A stretch of DNA of 64,000 bases, taken from NCBI GenBank assembly GCA_023935145.1, contig CM043705.1:53117584-53181583 (forward strand), read 5' to 3'. Below, in pieces: positions 23,199 to 34,990 of the stretch (position 1 is its first letter; each line of letters opens with the position of its first letter). Origin of the DNA: Bretschneidera sinensis (Eukaryota > Streptophyta > Magnoliopsida > Brassicales > Akaniaceae). The position numbers and the translations under genes are program-made. The notes under the pieces were generated by a model that had not been told where the DNA came from, ran no database searches, and saw nothing but the letters and a program-made list of their open reading frames with translations.

Positions 23199-26100
23199 AT
23201 GGCTGAGAGCGAAGAACGACCGTCGTCGTCAACGTCATCACAGCAGTCGAAATCCACGGGGCCGTCAGTAGCTACTTCGCGGCCCACAATCTCGCTCCCT
23301 CAACGCTCTTTCGCCGAGTCGTTCTTCAACGGTGGACCGGGGACGGGCTCGGGCCTAAGCCTCGGCTTCAGTCCGGGGCCCATGACCCTGGTCTCTAGCT
23401 TCTTCTCGGACTCCGACGAGTGCAAGTCTTTCTCTCAGCTTCTCGCCGGAGCGATGACATCTCCAGCGGCTGTCTCGGCGCAACAGAGGACTGGCTTCCC
23501 TGCTCCCGCGACCCAGAAGAGGAGCTCCGGCGAGGGTAACGTCAGCGGAGAAGGAGTCGGGAATATTGGTGACGTGGACCTCCGTTTCAGGCATAATAGA
23601 CCGGGCGGTTTAGTGATCACGCAGCCGCAGGGGATGTTCACGGTGCCGCCGGGGCTGAGCCCGGCGACTCTGCTGGATTCGCCCAGCTTGGGATTGTTTT
23701 CTCCTACTCAGGTACCTTTTAAAAAAAAAATCGGATTGATTTTTTTTTTTTTATTTATGTTCAATTAGCGTCATTTGGGGGGTTTCTTTTTCTTTTTCCC
23801 ATTTTGTAAAGGAATTGTGGTCTTTTTGTTTTTTTGATTCTTGACATCGTGTTTGTTTTTCTTGGCTTTTGGTCTGTTTGGTTGCTAATTATAGGTAGAA
23901 AATGAAACAAGCTAAGATGCTGAATTCTATATAAATGCTGAAGCTTGGTTAGATGAGAGTTTTTATTCATCCTGCTGACTCCGAGTAAATAAGACACTTT
24001 TAAGGTTTCTTTTTTGTTGAGCCTAAAATGATAGTCTGTCAGCAATTAATTGGTTTGGTATAGTTGAGTTCATAGAAAACAAAAAGCTATGAAATGAGGG
24101 TTTGGAATTGGGATGTATATCTGGTTGGAGTATATTAGCATATGGGTTTGGGAAGAAAATATCTGTTGAATGAGGTGGATGTCTAAGGAGGAGTTTGGGA
24201 CGAGGAAATGCAATCCGTGACACCCCCCCCCCCCCCCCCCAAAAGAAAAAGGGTCAAGGATACACTGTTTTGCCAACTCACGTCTTAGCTCATTATTGAC
24301 AAGATGCCTCGGAAGGATTCAGGGGTCGACGCGTAGGGAGGAGAGGGAGATATGCTGTTAAACTAGACTATTACTATGCAATCAAATGTATAACTCGGTA
24401 TGCCCTAGTTGGCGGAATGAGTACGAACGTGGTACATTACCCATCCAACGCGTGCGGGGTAGACTTAAATAATTTATATTATGTATAAGTACGAGTATAA
24501 AATAATTAAGATATTAGATATATTTATGAATACAATTTAAATAGAACTGTGTGCATAATAATAGTTTAGAAGATATTAGAGTTTTGACAAAATAGTAAAG
24601 TCAACAAACATGATATTAGAGAACATAAATTTAAAAATAAAGTATGAACATTCTCTTAAATCCTTTCTTGTGTCTAGAAATCTTTTTTTTTCTTCATTTT
24701 TTTAGCTAAAAGTCTTAAGAAAAATTTGGATCGTCAATTTTTAGGGATCCAGCTCATGAATGCACCACAAATCAGAACTTAGGATTCGGATCGTGGTTCC
24801 AAGGGGTAATGGGGATCCCAATAACTGTGCTTGGTAATCATCTACAAGGACTTGTGTTATTTCTTGATGAATTAGGAGTTCTTGAATGCTACTAAAAGAA
24901 GAACATAACATGCTCGATTGTTCTCTGGGAAGAAAGCAGAAGCTATTTGTTCGTGTACCAAAGTTTTTCCTGTATTGTGTTATCAAAACCTTTTTGTTAT
25001 GTATTTGTCCGTTATCTAATGATCACTTTCGTCATTTTAGTTGAGGCATTTGCGTGGAATATGGGGTGATTTGATATTAGAGAAACTGGAATTAATTGGT
25101 TGGGCATCTTTATTCTACACAAGACTTCACTTGGTTAATGGTCTGTGATGTCTGTCCATCTACCTCCAACATGTCACCTTTAGATTTTAAGCCAAGACGT
25201 ACAGGAGGTCCTTAGATATCCAAAGAAATTTGACTAGCCATCTTTTGATTTGCGCACCTACCGTGCTTGAAATGATTGTTATTGTGAATTCTTAACACTG
25301 GAGACCAACAAGGAATGCCTATGATAGTTGAACAATTGAAAACTTGACATTCTAAATTTTCTTTGCATCCCTATTGATGAACCAAAAATTTGGTAAGAAA
25401 TGTCATTTTTGCCTTTTGAATGCTAGGTATGGTGCAATTGGTTCTTTTAATTTTTCCAAACATCCAGTTCTGGCAATGTTTACCAAGGGTTCTACATGTC
25501 ATGCCATGGAGGATCCAAAGGTGTATGTTGATGATAGGAGGAAGAGGAGAGGATTGAGTGGCACCCAAAGTAGTCTAGGTTCTTCCCAATGGGAGAGAAC
25601 CCTTTTCTAATAGAAACAAGGGGTATCTATAGGGTACTTCATGTGTGGCCACCTCACGTGTATAGGGTAGCCCATAGATGGATCCACACTATGTTGAGTG
25701 TGAACTCGCCCCCACTCAACTTCCCCCAAAAAAATTAGATTTCTTACATTAGGGTCTTTAAAATTTATATTTAGAATTGCCCCCACTCAAATAGAAATGT
25801 GGGGGTTAGTTCAAGATAAAAGAAAATATTTGACCCTTAAAAGAAAAAAGAGGGATAATTTGTGTAATTCTAAAAACTAATGACGCAATTATGTGACAAA
25901 AAAAAATTTTGGGGTTATATATAATCTTAAAAGTTTCATTATTATTTTTTGCAAATAAAACCAATTATTTAGTTAATGTAGAATAGGCTATTATCACAGG
26001 GGATCACCCCACTTATTTTCCATGACGCCATGTCTCTACTATTACTTTCAAGTTCAAAACAAAAGGAAACCAAAAGAGAATTTTTTAATTGTCAAAATGG

Positions 26101-29100
26101 AAAGAAAGCTATGGCCATTTAATAGGTGTTATATGGGCCCATAAGTGATGGTTTCAATGATGTGTGGGCTTGTTGTGCCCATGATTCAATTCCTCCAATT
26201 AGGCATACCTCTCCTGGCCTACCAAACAACAGTATTCTTAGAATCCCCAGGCATAACAAGTCAGGTCGGTAACGTGGCGTAAATGTAGATTTTCTGCTTA
26301 GATGGTACTTGCCAAAATCCTTTGTCAACAGACTGAAATGGAAAGTAGGACCTTTTTTTTATTTTTCTCTTTTTCAATTTTCATCTTCATCACTTCATTG
26401 GAAAAGTATACAGTAAATCTTCTGTGTTAATATGGTTCATATGGCTCTCATGTTGAATATTTGCATGGTCACCTCTTTGTCAGATAACCATATGTGCTAT
26501 ATTCTTGAAATGGCTCATACAGTGAGCTATTTTGCTAATGGACTCACATTTTTACTGATAAGAATGCAGTTACTCTTTTTCTTTTTTCTTTATGGGCAAA
26601 TGTTTGTGCCCAATAACACTATCAGCAGTCAGTGGAGTGATTGTATGAATTGAAGAGGGAGTAAGATTGGCAATCTTGAGAGTAGTCCATATTAATTTTG
26701 AGCATAAACACATATGATGTATTTGTATGTGCTGGTAAGTTATGTGAACATGGTATATGCTTTACATATAACTGAAAAGTTGTTTGCATTAATTCTCTAT
26801 GTTTATGGTGAATGGTTGTACTAGATGATTACCTGTTAACTGTTTTAACTCCTGTCATCAAAAGTTTAAACATATACAAATAGCTTAAGCCAAATAGGTA
26901 TGAGGGGATCCAACTCACCCCTAATTTTATTTATCAACCAAGAACCGAAGAGGGCTAGCGTGCTGTTGACTAATGTGAGGCGTGAGAGCAGAAGCAAGGA
27001 TTAGCTTTAAAGTGGTTTTGCCACTTAGGTTAAGATTTTACTTTCTGAACGATCGTCACCCTACCCCTTACCAAGAAAGGGAGTCTCAAAAGAATTTTCA
27101 CAAAAGAGGGACGGGAAAGAATCAGAGGATAGTAGGAAACATGTATGGCATTAATGCAACTTGTACCATCGCTCGTCAATAATAAAACTGGAGTTGATGT
27201 TATATTTCATCGTTCATAAATAAAATGTTACTGTTTAGGCTTCAAAGCCTATTATCCACTAATTTTTCTGATTTATGAAATGTGTACAGGGACCTTTTGG
27301 AATGACACACCAGCAGGCCCTAGCACAGGTAACTGCCCGGGCTGTGTCATCTTTGGGACTTCTTCCTTCGTTTACTGTCAGTACAACTGCAAACCACCAG
27401 ATGCCACCCCCTATAGCAGACTCCAGACTCACAATGAAGGAATCATCGGATTTATCTCTTTCTGAACAGAGACCTCAACCTTCTTCATTCAATTTTGATA
27501 AGCCTGCCGATGATGGCTACAACTGGCGAAAATATGGGCAGAAGCAGGTTAAGGGCAGTGAATTTCCTCGAAGTTATTATAAATGCACACATCCCAATTG
27601 TCCTGTTAAGAAGAAGGTTGAGCGCTCTCTTGATGGTCAAGTAACTGAAATTATCTACAAGGGGCAGCACAATCATCAACCTCCTCAACACAATAAGCGT
27701 GCTAAGGATACTGGGAACTTGAATGGAAATTCAAATAATCAGGGGAATTCTGAATTGGCTTCCCAATTTCAAAGTGGCAATTTGAACAAATCAAAAGCAG
27801 CGGCATATTCTTATTCAATGTCTAAGAAGGATAGGGAATCAAGCCAAGCTACACCTGAACATCTATCTGGGACAAGTGACAGCGAGGAAGTGAATGATGC
27901 TGAAGCTGGTACAGATGAAAAGGATGAAGATGAACCTGATACCAAGAGACGGTAAATTTTAATATGAGAACATATATATGTTAGTACTTGAAAGATACTT
28001 ATTTAGTTTCCTATTTTCCATTTATAACAAAATCTTTCTTATGTGCAGAAGTACAGAGGTCAGTGTTTCGGAGCCAGCTTTTTCACATAGGACTGTTACA
28101 GAACCTAGAATCATTGTGCAAACAACCAGTGAAGTTGACCTTTTAGATGATGGCTATAGATGGCGAAAGTATGGGCAGAAAGTTGTCAAAGGCAATCCAT
28201 ATCCAAGGTAGTACCTCTTTTACCCAGTTTATGTGATGGTAGCTTGATATAATTGCACTAAAATATTCAGGTATTAGATAGCAGATGGGAGAAGAGAAAA
28301 GAGGAATAGAAAAGTGGCTGAACAATTATACAGCCCTAGCCCCTCATATTCTATTATAAATAGATGTAAAAGAACTAAAAAAATGTAAAAGGACAATTTT
28401 GTCCTTAACTAATACACCAGCAACAAATATGATAATGTAGAGAAGAAAATAAAGAAAGAACCTACAACACTACATAATGATCCAAATACCCTTAGCACCC
28501 CTTCAAACAGGAGCGGGTATGTCATATAAGCCTAGGTTGTGACACAAAAATTCCACTCGACTCGAAGGGGGATCCTTGGTAAACAAATCTGCCCATTGAT
28601 TATCGAAGGACACATGGAGTGGAGATATCTCCACTTAACAACTTCTCACATGCATGATGACAATCCACTTCTATATGTTTTGTTCTCTCATGAAAGACTA
28701 GGTTTGAAGCTATGTTGATTGCTGCTTGGTTGTCACAGAACAACTTCATAGGCAATGAAACTTGAAGTCCAAGCTCTTGCAATAGGTGCTTTAGCCGTAT
28801 AAGCTCGCGTGTAGTATGCAACATTGCTTGATACTCTGCTTCTACACTAGATTTTGCACAAACCCACTGTTTCTTGCTCTTCTAAGAGTCTAAACTACCA
28901 CCAAAGAAAACAAAATATCCAGTAATAGATTTCATATCATCAATAGAACTTGCCCGATCGGAATTAGGAAAAAACCTACTACTTCAAGATGATTATTCTT
29001 CTTGAACAATAAGGCACGCGCCGGAGAACCTGTCAAGTACTTGAGAATTCTGCTGCATCCCAATGAGGTATGAGAGGATTACTCATAAACTGACTTATAG

Positions 29101-32100
29101 CACTTACCGCAAAAGAAATGTTAGGTCTAGTCGCAGTCAAATATTTAGGTTTCCCAACAAGCCTCCTATACATGGAGGGATCTGAAAATAATTCACCTTT
29201 TCCCAAAGAGAGTTTCACAGTAGGATCCATCGGTGTATATACGGGTTACAACCTAACAAAGCAGTCTCATCAAAAAGATCCATGACATACTTTCTTTAAG
29301 ATAAATTTATACCACTTGGGATCTAGCCACTTCAATTCCCAAGAAATATCTTAATTTTCCTAGATCCTTAGTATAAAAGGTCCCCTGAAAAAAGCTCTTT
29401 AGATCAGCAATTCTCTTCCTATCACCACCAGTAATAACAATATCATCTACGTACACAACTAAAACAATTCTTCCTCCATTGAGTTTCTGTAAAACACCGT
29501 ACGATCAGTTTGACATCTTTTCATACCAAAACATGACATAGCCTCACTAAATTTTGCGAACCAAGAAGCGACTGTTTAAGCCCATAAATTGCTTTCTTCA
29601 ACTTACATACATACTCACTAGCCTCCCCCTAAGCAACAAACCCTTGTGGTTGCTCCATATATCAACCAAATCTTCATGTTAGAACGCATTTTTGATGTCC
29701 AACTAATAAAGTGGTCAGTCACAATTAACTACCATAGAGATAATCACACTAACAGATGAAAACTTAGCGACTAGAGAGAAAGTTTCTGCATAGTCAACAC
29801 CGTATGTTTTAGTGTATCCCTTAGCTACTAATCTAGCTTTCAATCTCTCCACTGTGCCATCAAGATGAAACTTAACTGTGAAACCCATCCATATACAGCC
29901 AACAACTTTCTTTTCGAGGGGAAGAGTCACAAGGTCCCATGTCCTTTTCTCATTAAGAGCACACATTTCTTCTTCCATTGCCGTCTTTCACCCAGGATGA
30001 GAAACAACCTCTGTGAAAGTTTGAGGAATAGACACAGAAGAAAGAGCAGATAGAAAACTATGATAAGAATAACTCAAAGATGAGTAGGATACAAGTTTTT
30101 GAATAGGATGGGATGTACATGAACAAGTACCTTTGCGAACAACAATGGGTAAATCTAAATCATTAACTTCTGAAGGTAAATAAGAAGAACCGGAACGAGA
30201 AAGAGCATCGCTTGGTAAATTCTGGTCACATTGTTAGAACCTGAATACAGTTGTTGGAGATGCTCCCAGACTTGTTTGGCAGCCTTTAGTAGTATAACCC
30301 TGCAACTAATATCTGGTTCCATGCTATTCCATAGTATACTCTGAATCTGTGCATCCTCCTTTAACCAATCATCATATTTGTCAAAAATTTTTGAAGGTTG
30401 ATCGATCATCTTTAATATATTTCAATTTGTCCCTCGCAGTCAATGCCACTTCTACATCTGCTTCCCACAAAATATAGTTGCTCCCATTTAATTTAGTTGA
30501 GGTCATAGGCATGTGAAACATCTCATTAGACATGCTACCAATCATCTTACTATACATGGAAGTAGACATTTTTCTTTACCAAACCCCACTTAAGATCTCT
30601 ACACACCACACACAAACCATAAGAATGGTATATTTTTGAACTGTCATACAAGATCAAGTTTCCAAAGCACCAAAATTAATCACCACCAACATGCGTGAAC
30701 AGTAGCGTGAACAGAAACGACGCTCTTGTTAGCCCACAAAACCTAGCACCACCTTTTCACAAACAGCCTCTTCATCACCACGCTCACAAAGGAACGAAAA
30801 CCCTAAGGGGTGTTTGGTACAAGAGACCAAAGTGGGATAGACTAACTTAATTTCACATGAACAGTTAGTCCCATGTTTGGTTGGAGGGATTAACTGTTTA
30901 TCTGGGATTAAGTTGGGACAAATCTAATCCTAATCCCTCAAAATCTATCCCAGTCCTTGATACAGAATTAATCCCACCAGTTGGGACTATTTTTTTTTCA
31001 AAGACCATTTTACCCTCCCTCTTTCTTCTTCTTTCCCCTCCTTTTCTTCTTCCTTGCTACAGCTCTCCTCCCCTCCTCCTCTGCGCCACCTCCACTCCTT
31101 ATCCTCTGCGCCTCCCTTCTCCTCCCCTACTTCCCCCTCCTCCCTTGCGCCTCCTTTCTCCTTCTCCATCCTCCCCCGCTTTTCCCTTCTCCTTCCCCCT
31201 CCTCCCCCTACACCCTCTCTTCTCCTTCTCCCTCTTCCCCCACTTTTCCCTTCTCCTTCCCCCTCCTTCCCCACACCTCCCTTCTCCTTCCCCCTCCTCC
31301 CCCGCGCCTCTCTTCTCCTTCCCTGACCTTCCTCACGCCACCATCGAGCTTCCTTGACCCTGCCACTACCTGGGTTTTCCTCCTCCTGCCTTGCCTCTCT
31401 TCTCTTCCTCCTTCCTCGTCGTCGTCGTACGACCTTCCTCCCGCCGCCATCGAGCTTCCTCAACTCCGCCACCGCTCAGGTTTTCTTGGGTTTGTGATGG
31501 TTTGGTATGTTTATTTCTAGGGAAGTTGATGGTGTTATGGTGGTTTATGGGGTAGTAAAGGAAGGTGATGGTGGTTAACGGGATGGTAGAGGGAAGAAGA
31601 AAAACTGAAGGAGTTATGGAGATTTGGGTTTGGCACATAAGAGTATATTGGGTTTGCAAGGGTATTTTGGTCATTGTTCATGTTATCATAATTTAATCCC
31701 AATTCATAAATCTCATGAACCAAACATAGTATTAAGGTAGTCCCATTTTAATCCCATCTAATCCTATCTCACTTTAATCCTAATCTTATCCCACCATAAT
31801 TCTGTCCGTGAACCAAACGAGCCCTAAGTTCTGACCAAACCCTAGATGAAGGGAGAACCCAAGATTCCTTGAAAAGGTGTAAAAGGAAAAAAAGACAGAA
31901 GAGGAGAAGAAGAAAGTAGAGATGTTATCCCTAAAGATTAACCTTGCTTTGATACCATGTTAAGATATTGGATAGTATATGGGAGAAGAGAAAAGAGGAA
32001 TAGGAAATGGACAGAACAGTTATACAGCCCTAATTTCATCTCTCTTGTCCCTGCAACTACCCAATGAATCCCCACAATTCTATAAGCCATTTCCCACAAG

Positions 32101-33629
32101 CTTCTAGCTAACGAGCAATCCATTAAGAGATGGTAAACGGACTCAACCTTCTCCTTACAAATAAAACACCTATTAACCAACACTTTACCCTTTCTTTGTA
32201 AGTTGTCAATGGTGAGAATTTTATTCCACGAGGCCTCCCACACAAAAAAAACTAACTTTCTTAGGAGCCTTAGCACACCAAATAGCTTTTCAAGGGTAAT
32301 TAGGGTGATTACTAGCAAGGTCTTTATCAACAAGAATATTGTAAAAATCTTTCACCATTAAAGCCTTTATCTGGTCTAGGTCTCTACCTCAATTCATCTT
32401 CCCTCCCCACCTCAATTTTAGAAGAAAATATGGAATCCAAAAGTAAAGCAACTTCCTCGACTTCCAAATCTTGAACATTATGAATAAAAGGTATAACCCA
32501 AGAGACCCCTTTGTTAGTCCGAGGAAAACATGAGCTAACCCGTACTTCTTTGTCTCTAACCAAATTAAAGGCACTCTGGAATTTATCCTTTAGATTTATG
32601 AAGATCATTGACCTACCCCCAACGTCGAATCATAAGACAAAGATCATTGATATGTGTTAAGCAAAAATAACTTGGGTATGAAGACACAATTGCTTGCTTG
32701 AAAGTTTAAATATATTATTCATCCTGCTTTTGATGATCATTACTATTTGCTCTTCTGTTGGATCAAGTTGTCATTTGTCCACTTACTCTCACTCTTGTAA
32801 ACGCCATATTCACAACCACAATATATCGTGAGAAATGAGAATATTTGTTTGGCAGATAGACCTCATTTCTGACATTATTGAAGAATTAATGATGGAAAGA
32901 TAATAACCATTAGTAACTCTAATCATGGTTATTGTGGTCTTCTTTTTATAAGTAAATACTTATAAAGAAAGCACCAATCTTGTTCAAGTTGAGTACTTGA
33001 ACACTTTTATATTGGTTATCAGAATAATATTTCAGGAAGTGAAAATTATTTGTCATCAACTAGTCATATTTACTGTTTCAACAATGTGATCATATGCATA
33101 TCCCTCCCCCATTTTTAAGCAAATGGCTGAAAATATACATCAATCTTGAATTTCTTCTAGAGGCTTTCTCAATAATTCTTTTGATCTGTCGTATTATTTC
33201 TCTCTTTCTAGACATTGAAAACTGTTAGGTTGCCATTGTCTTTTGTTAACGTGATGTGATTTTATCTGTTTTGCAGTGCCTGGTTTCTGTCTCTAAAAAA
33301 TGTGCATTCTATTTTCACTTATGGACTATCTCTAAACATTCGTGGTGTGCCTTTTTATGATCTACAGGAGCTATTATAAATGCACAACCCCAGGCTGCAA
33401 TGTCCGTAAGCATGTAGAGAGAGCTTCAACAGACCCCAAAGCTGTCATAACAACATATGAGGGCAAACATAATCATGATGTACCAGCTGCTAAAACTAGT
33501 AGCCACAACACAGCCAATAGTAATGCATCACAGTTAAAACCACACAATGTAGTAGCCGAGAAGCATGCCTTGACTAATAATCAACAGCCTATAGCACGCT
33601 TACGATTGAAAGAAGAGCAGATAACATAG
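23199..33629 (+). CDS. WRKY4-like: Group I WRKY transcription factor (WRKY3/WRKY4-like)
   Basis: Four coding exons: 23199-23711, 27290-27951, 28049-28207 and 33368-33629. All junctions are GT-AG and all phases agree, giving 531 residues. WRKY proteins bind W-box DNA (TTGAC[CT]) in the nucleus; the WRKY3/4 group is linked in Arabidopsis to responses to necrotrophic pathogens. The N-terminus has the group I serine-proline region with [23 protein letters not shown] and FSQLLAGAM. Two WRKY domains follow: WRKYGQK at 250-256 with Cys-x4-Cys...His-x-His (CTHPNC, HNH), and WRKYGQK at 430-436 (CTTPGC, HNH). The last intron splits the second domain after NPYPR, the conserved PR intron. An acidic linker ([19 protein letters not shown]) and a basic KRR lie between the domains. 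The start is the first ATG after the leader and matches the family N-terminus. The frame is intact despite heavy transposon loading of intron 3. Confidence 0.95.
23712..27289 (+). other. WRKY intron 1, 3.6 kb, no gene recognised
   Basis: GT at 23712 and AG at 27288-27289. Unusually long for this position. It holds an 18-base poly-C run and a possible LTR remnant (24215-24650). The rest, including a stretch with CCCCCACTCAA words (25680-25810), shows no coding homology I recognise. Confidence 0.8.
24215..24650. repeat. Possible retroelement (LTR) remnant starting with a poly-C tract
   Basis: Begins GTGACA followed by 18 consecutive C (24223-24240) and AAAAG. Several plant LTRs begin with TGTGACACCCC, which suggests a solo or broken LTR. 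No second copy is in the window and no boundary duplication was found, so this is weak. Confidence 0.25.
28270..28497 (-). repeat. 3' LTR of Copia-2
   Basis: Ends TTAGCA at 28497, next to the purine tract. The left boundary is blurred by divergence. A TATA-like CTATTTATAATAG (minus strand, 28351-28363) would point transcription towards WRKY exon 3. Confidence 0.7.
28600..29980 (-). pseudogene. Copia-2 reverse transcriptase and RNase H relic
   Basis: RT start at 29978 ([48 protein letters not shown]). Later pieces include [20 protein letters not shown] (29130-29230). RNase H lies at 28600-28824 with [20 protein letters not shown] and [20 protein letters not shown]. Frames are broken repeatedly, for example around the lost YVDD region near 29450. 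Confidence 0.85.
30155..30569 (-). pseudogene. Copia-2 gag relic
   Basis: Starts at a methionine ending at 30569; [20 protein letters not shown] and DKLKYIKDD are the typical Copia gag opening. After one frame shift the UBN2-type core [20 protein letters not shown] and [19 protein letters not shown] follows. It joins almost directly to RT, so the zinc knuckle, protease and integrase have been deleted. Confidence 0.8.
30807..31824. mobile_element. Tourist/PIF-Harbinger-like non-autonomous element
   Basis: Terminal inverted repeats GGGGTGTTTGGTAC (30807) and, reversed, GGGCTCGTTTGGTTCAC (31824) are flanked by the 3-bp duplication TAA (30804-30806 and 31825-31827), as is usual for PIF/Harbinger elements. 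Subterminal ATCCCA/TGGGAT words (CCCATGTTTGGTTGG left, GAACCAAACATAGTATT right) are also inverted. It is nested in the leader of Copia-2. It is 1018 bases and lacks transposase. Confidence 0.85.
31010..31470 (+). repeat. Pyrimidine-rich (CTTCTCCTCCCC)n core inside the Tourist-like element
   Basis: About 460 bases almost entirely C and T on the plus strand, built from CTTCTCCTTCCCCCTCCTCC-type units. It ends in two copies of GCCACCATCGAGCTTCCT-like sequence (about 31337 and 31444) and a CGT triplet run (31411-31424). It simulates long proline/serine-rich frames on plus and arginine/glycine-rich frames on minus. I regard these as composition artefacts. Confidence 0.8.
31946..31957 (-). other. 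Primer binding site of Copia-2
   Basis: TGGTATCAAAGC on the minus strand, directly next to the LTR end at 31958. One base differs from the usual TGGTATCAGAGC. Confidence 0.8.
32034..32640 (-). pseudogene. LINE ORF2 fragment (zinc-binding region)
   Basis: The minus strand encodes [39 protein letters not shown] and [20 protein letters not shown], the reverse-transcriptase zinc-binding module of plant non-LTR elements (Cys-x2-Cys...His-x3-Cys). The segment just upstream on the minus strand is at 32384-32608. It is frame-broken and starts where the Copia-2 LTR breaks off. Confidence 0.8.
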
Positions 33630-34200
33630 TTTCTCAGAGTTGCAATCATGGGAAGAAGCAAAAAAATAAGCACGACATGAGATTTTTATCAGAGTTAGGC
33701 AAAAACTGTAAGTTATCTTTGCTTAAATCTGTTATTCACACTTGCGTGACCGTTGTTTTGATGAAGCCATCTGGTACACTGTTGATATTCAGAAGGAAAA
33801 AGTAAAGATAAAAAAAAAAATTAAAAAAGACAGAAGTTACTGAGGGAAAAACATTGCTTGGGTTGAGTTAGAAGGGGGATGTTGTATGTAAACTAGTTTT
33901 AGTTGACATTATTGTATTGAAATTATGTTTTACTGTGCATTCTTTTGTACATGGAAATGTGAAGTGTTTTTTTCTTCCTTTTGTAAAATTGTTGCATTTG
34001 GGATGTAATTTTTGGATATCCTGATTTTTGTCTTTATTATCTCATTTCCACATCAGTTTGTGTTGTGCTTTCACGTGATTTTTCCAGGAAGGATTGGAAG
34101 TTCCATCCAAGTGTATTTTGTTTTACTTATATAGCAGCTTGAACACTATCTCCTATCTGTTCTACAGCTGATTTAGTGGGTTTCACAAATAAATCAAGTA
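33630..34200 (+). terminator. WRKY 3' untranslated region with candidate poly(A) signal
   Basis: Downstream of the TAG at 33627-33629. U-rich stretches (33960-34030) and an AATAAA at 34188-34193 are candidates for 3' end formation. No coding region is seen. Confidence 0.35.
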
Positions 34201-34329
34201 TTGTGGTTATGACCTGGGGCAATTAGCTTATTGTTTATCGTCCCAAGTCCAAGCACTTAGGTGCCTGGAGGTCCTAGGACCCCTGGCCAATAACGTCGGA
34301 GAGTTGTGTGGATGATTATGGCATTTTTT

Positions 34330-34990
34330 TTACTGTTTAGAGCAGCTTGGTCAACGATAAGGAAAAGAAATCCCTAACCGCCAAATGAGCATTCAGGTCC
34401 TCCCAAATTTTCCTAGAAAAGTGAGAGTCTCTTAGAATATGGAGGGTATCTCAACTTCAACTTCACACCAAGGGCAATATGGATTGCTACCAATGCCCCT
34501 ATGCACTGTCAGAGAGTTCATCATCAAGCCATTATCAAGCGCTTTCCACCAAAAGATTTCCTACGATTCGGACAGTGCAATTTCCAGAGAATCACAAAGT
34601 TATACTAAAAACCCTTCCATGGAAGATCAAAACACCAAGGTATCTCTCCTCAGATCACTAGTAGTTGGAATTCAACTCACAGCATACAAGGATTTACTCC
34701 CCTCTGGTCGGCTTAAAAGAATCCGTATTTTCACCATTCCATAGAACTGAGCTGTGACGTTGTAACAATTTTCATAATCACATTGATCCAACTACTAGTT
34801 AGGTCAATCTCCATTAAACAATTGCACAGAAAATTACAATCAGTTCTATTGTATGCCTTGGCAAATCAACTTTGATGGCTATAGCACCACATTTTCCTTC
34901 AATCTTCACATCGAATGCACCATTTTTGCATTATGCGACCAGGAATAAAGCTACACTGATTCGGACCAATCAGATTAAGCAGTAACGGCA
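34330..34990 (-). pseudogene. LINE relic between the two host genes
   Basis: On the minus strand GIGSNPYCPWCEVEVE (about 34435-34500) continues after a one-base shift as DTLHILRDSHFSRKIWEDL and NAHLAVRD (34380-34440). This is the zinc-binding module of a non-LTR reverse transcriptase. The region up to 34990 is compatible with more of the same element but is too decayed to follow. Confidence 0.65.

Larger units (their letters stand above)
28270..32033 (-). mobile_element. Degraded Ty1/Copia retrotransposon in WRKY intron 3 (Copia-2)
   Basis: Two LTR remnants match (28270-28497 and 31958-32033; common words ATGGGAGAAGAGAAAAGAGG and TTATACAGCCCTA). A tRNA-Met primer site TGGTATCAAAGC (31946-31957) abuts the right LTR and a polypurine tract GAAGGGG abuts the left one. 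Gag, RT and RNase H relics are present; protease and integrase are missing. The right LTR is cut short where a LINE fragment begins. Antisense to the WRKY gene. Confidence 0.85.
28208..33367 (+). other. WRKY intron 3 (PR intron), 5.2 kb, with nested transposons
   Basis: GT at 28208 and AG at 33366-33367, phase 2. It contains a Copia element, a Tourist-like element within it, and a LINE fragment, all but the undirected Tourist-like element on the opposite strand to the gene. 32650-33367 has no recognised element and ends with the acceptor TTATGATCTACAG. Confidence 0.9.

Noticed and set aside
23355..23641. Minus-strand frames opposite WRKY exon 1
   Set aside because: Shadows of a GC-rich coding exon. 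No homology of their own.
25371..25610. Short frames on both strands in WRKY intron 1
   Set aside because: No recognisable domain, inside an intron with good splice sites. Could be unrecognised transposon debris.
30881..31520. Long overlapping frames on both strands encoding proline/serine/leucine-rich or arginine/glycine-rich proteins
   Set aside because: All lie in the pyrimidine-only tract of the Tourist-like element. Lack of stops follows from composition (no A on one strand) and no domain is visible.
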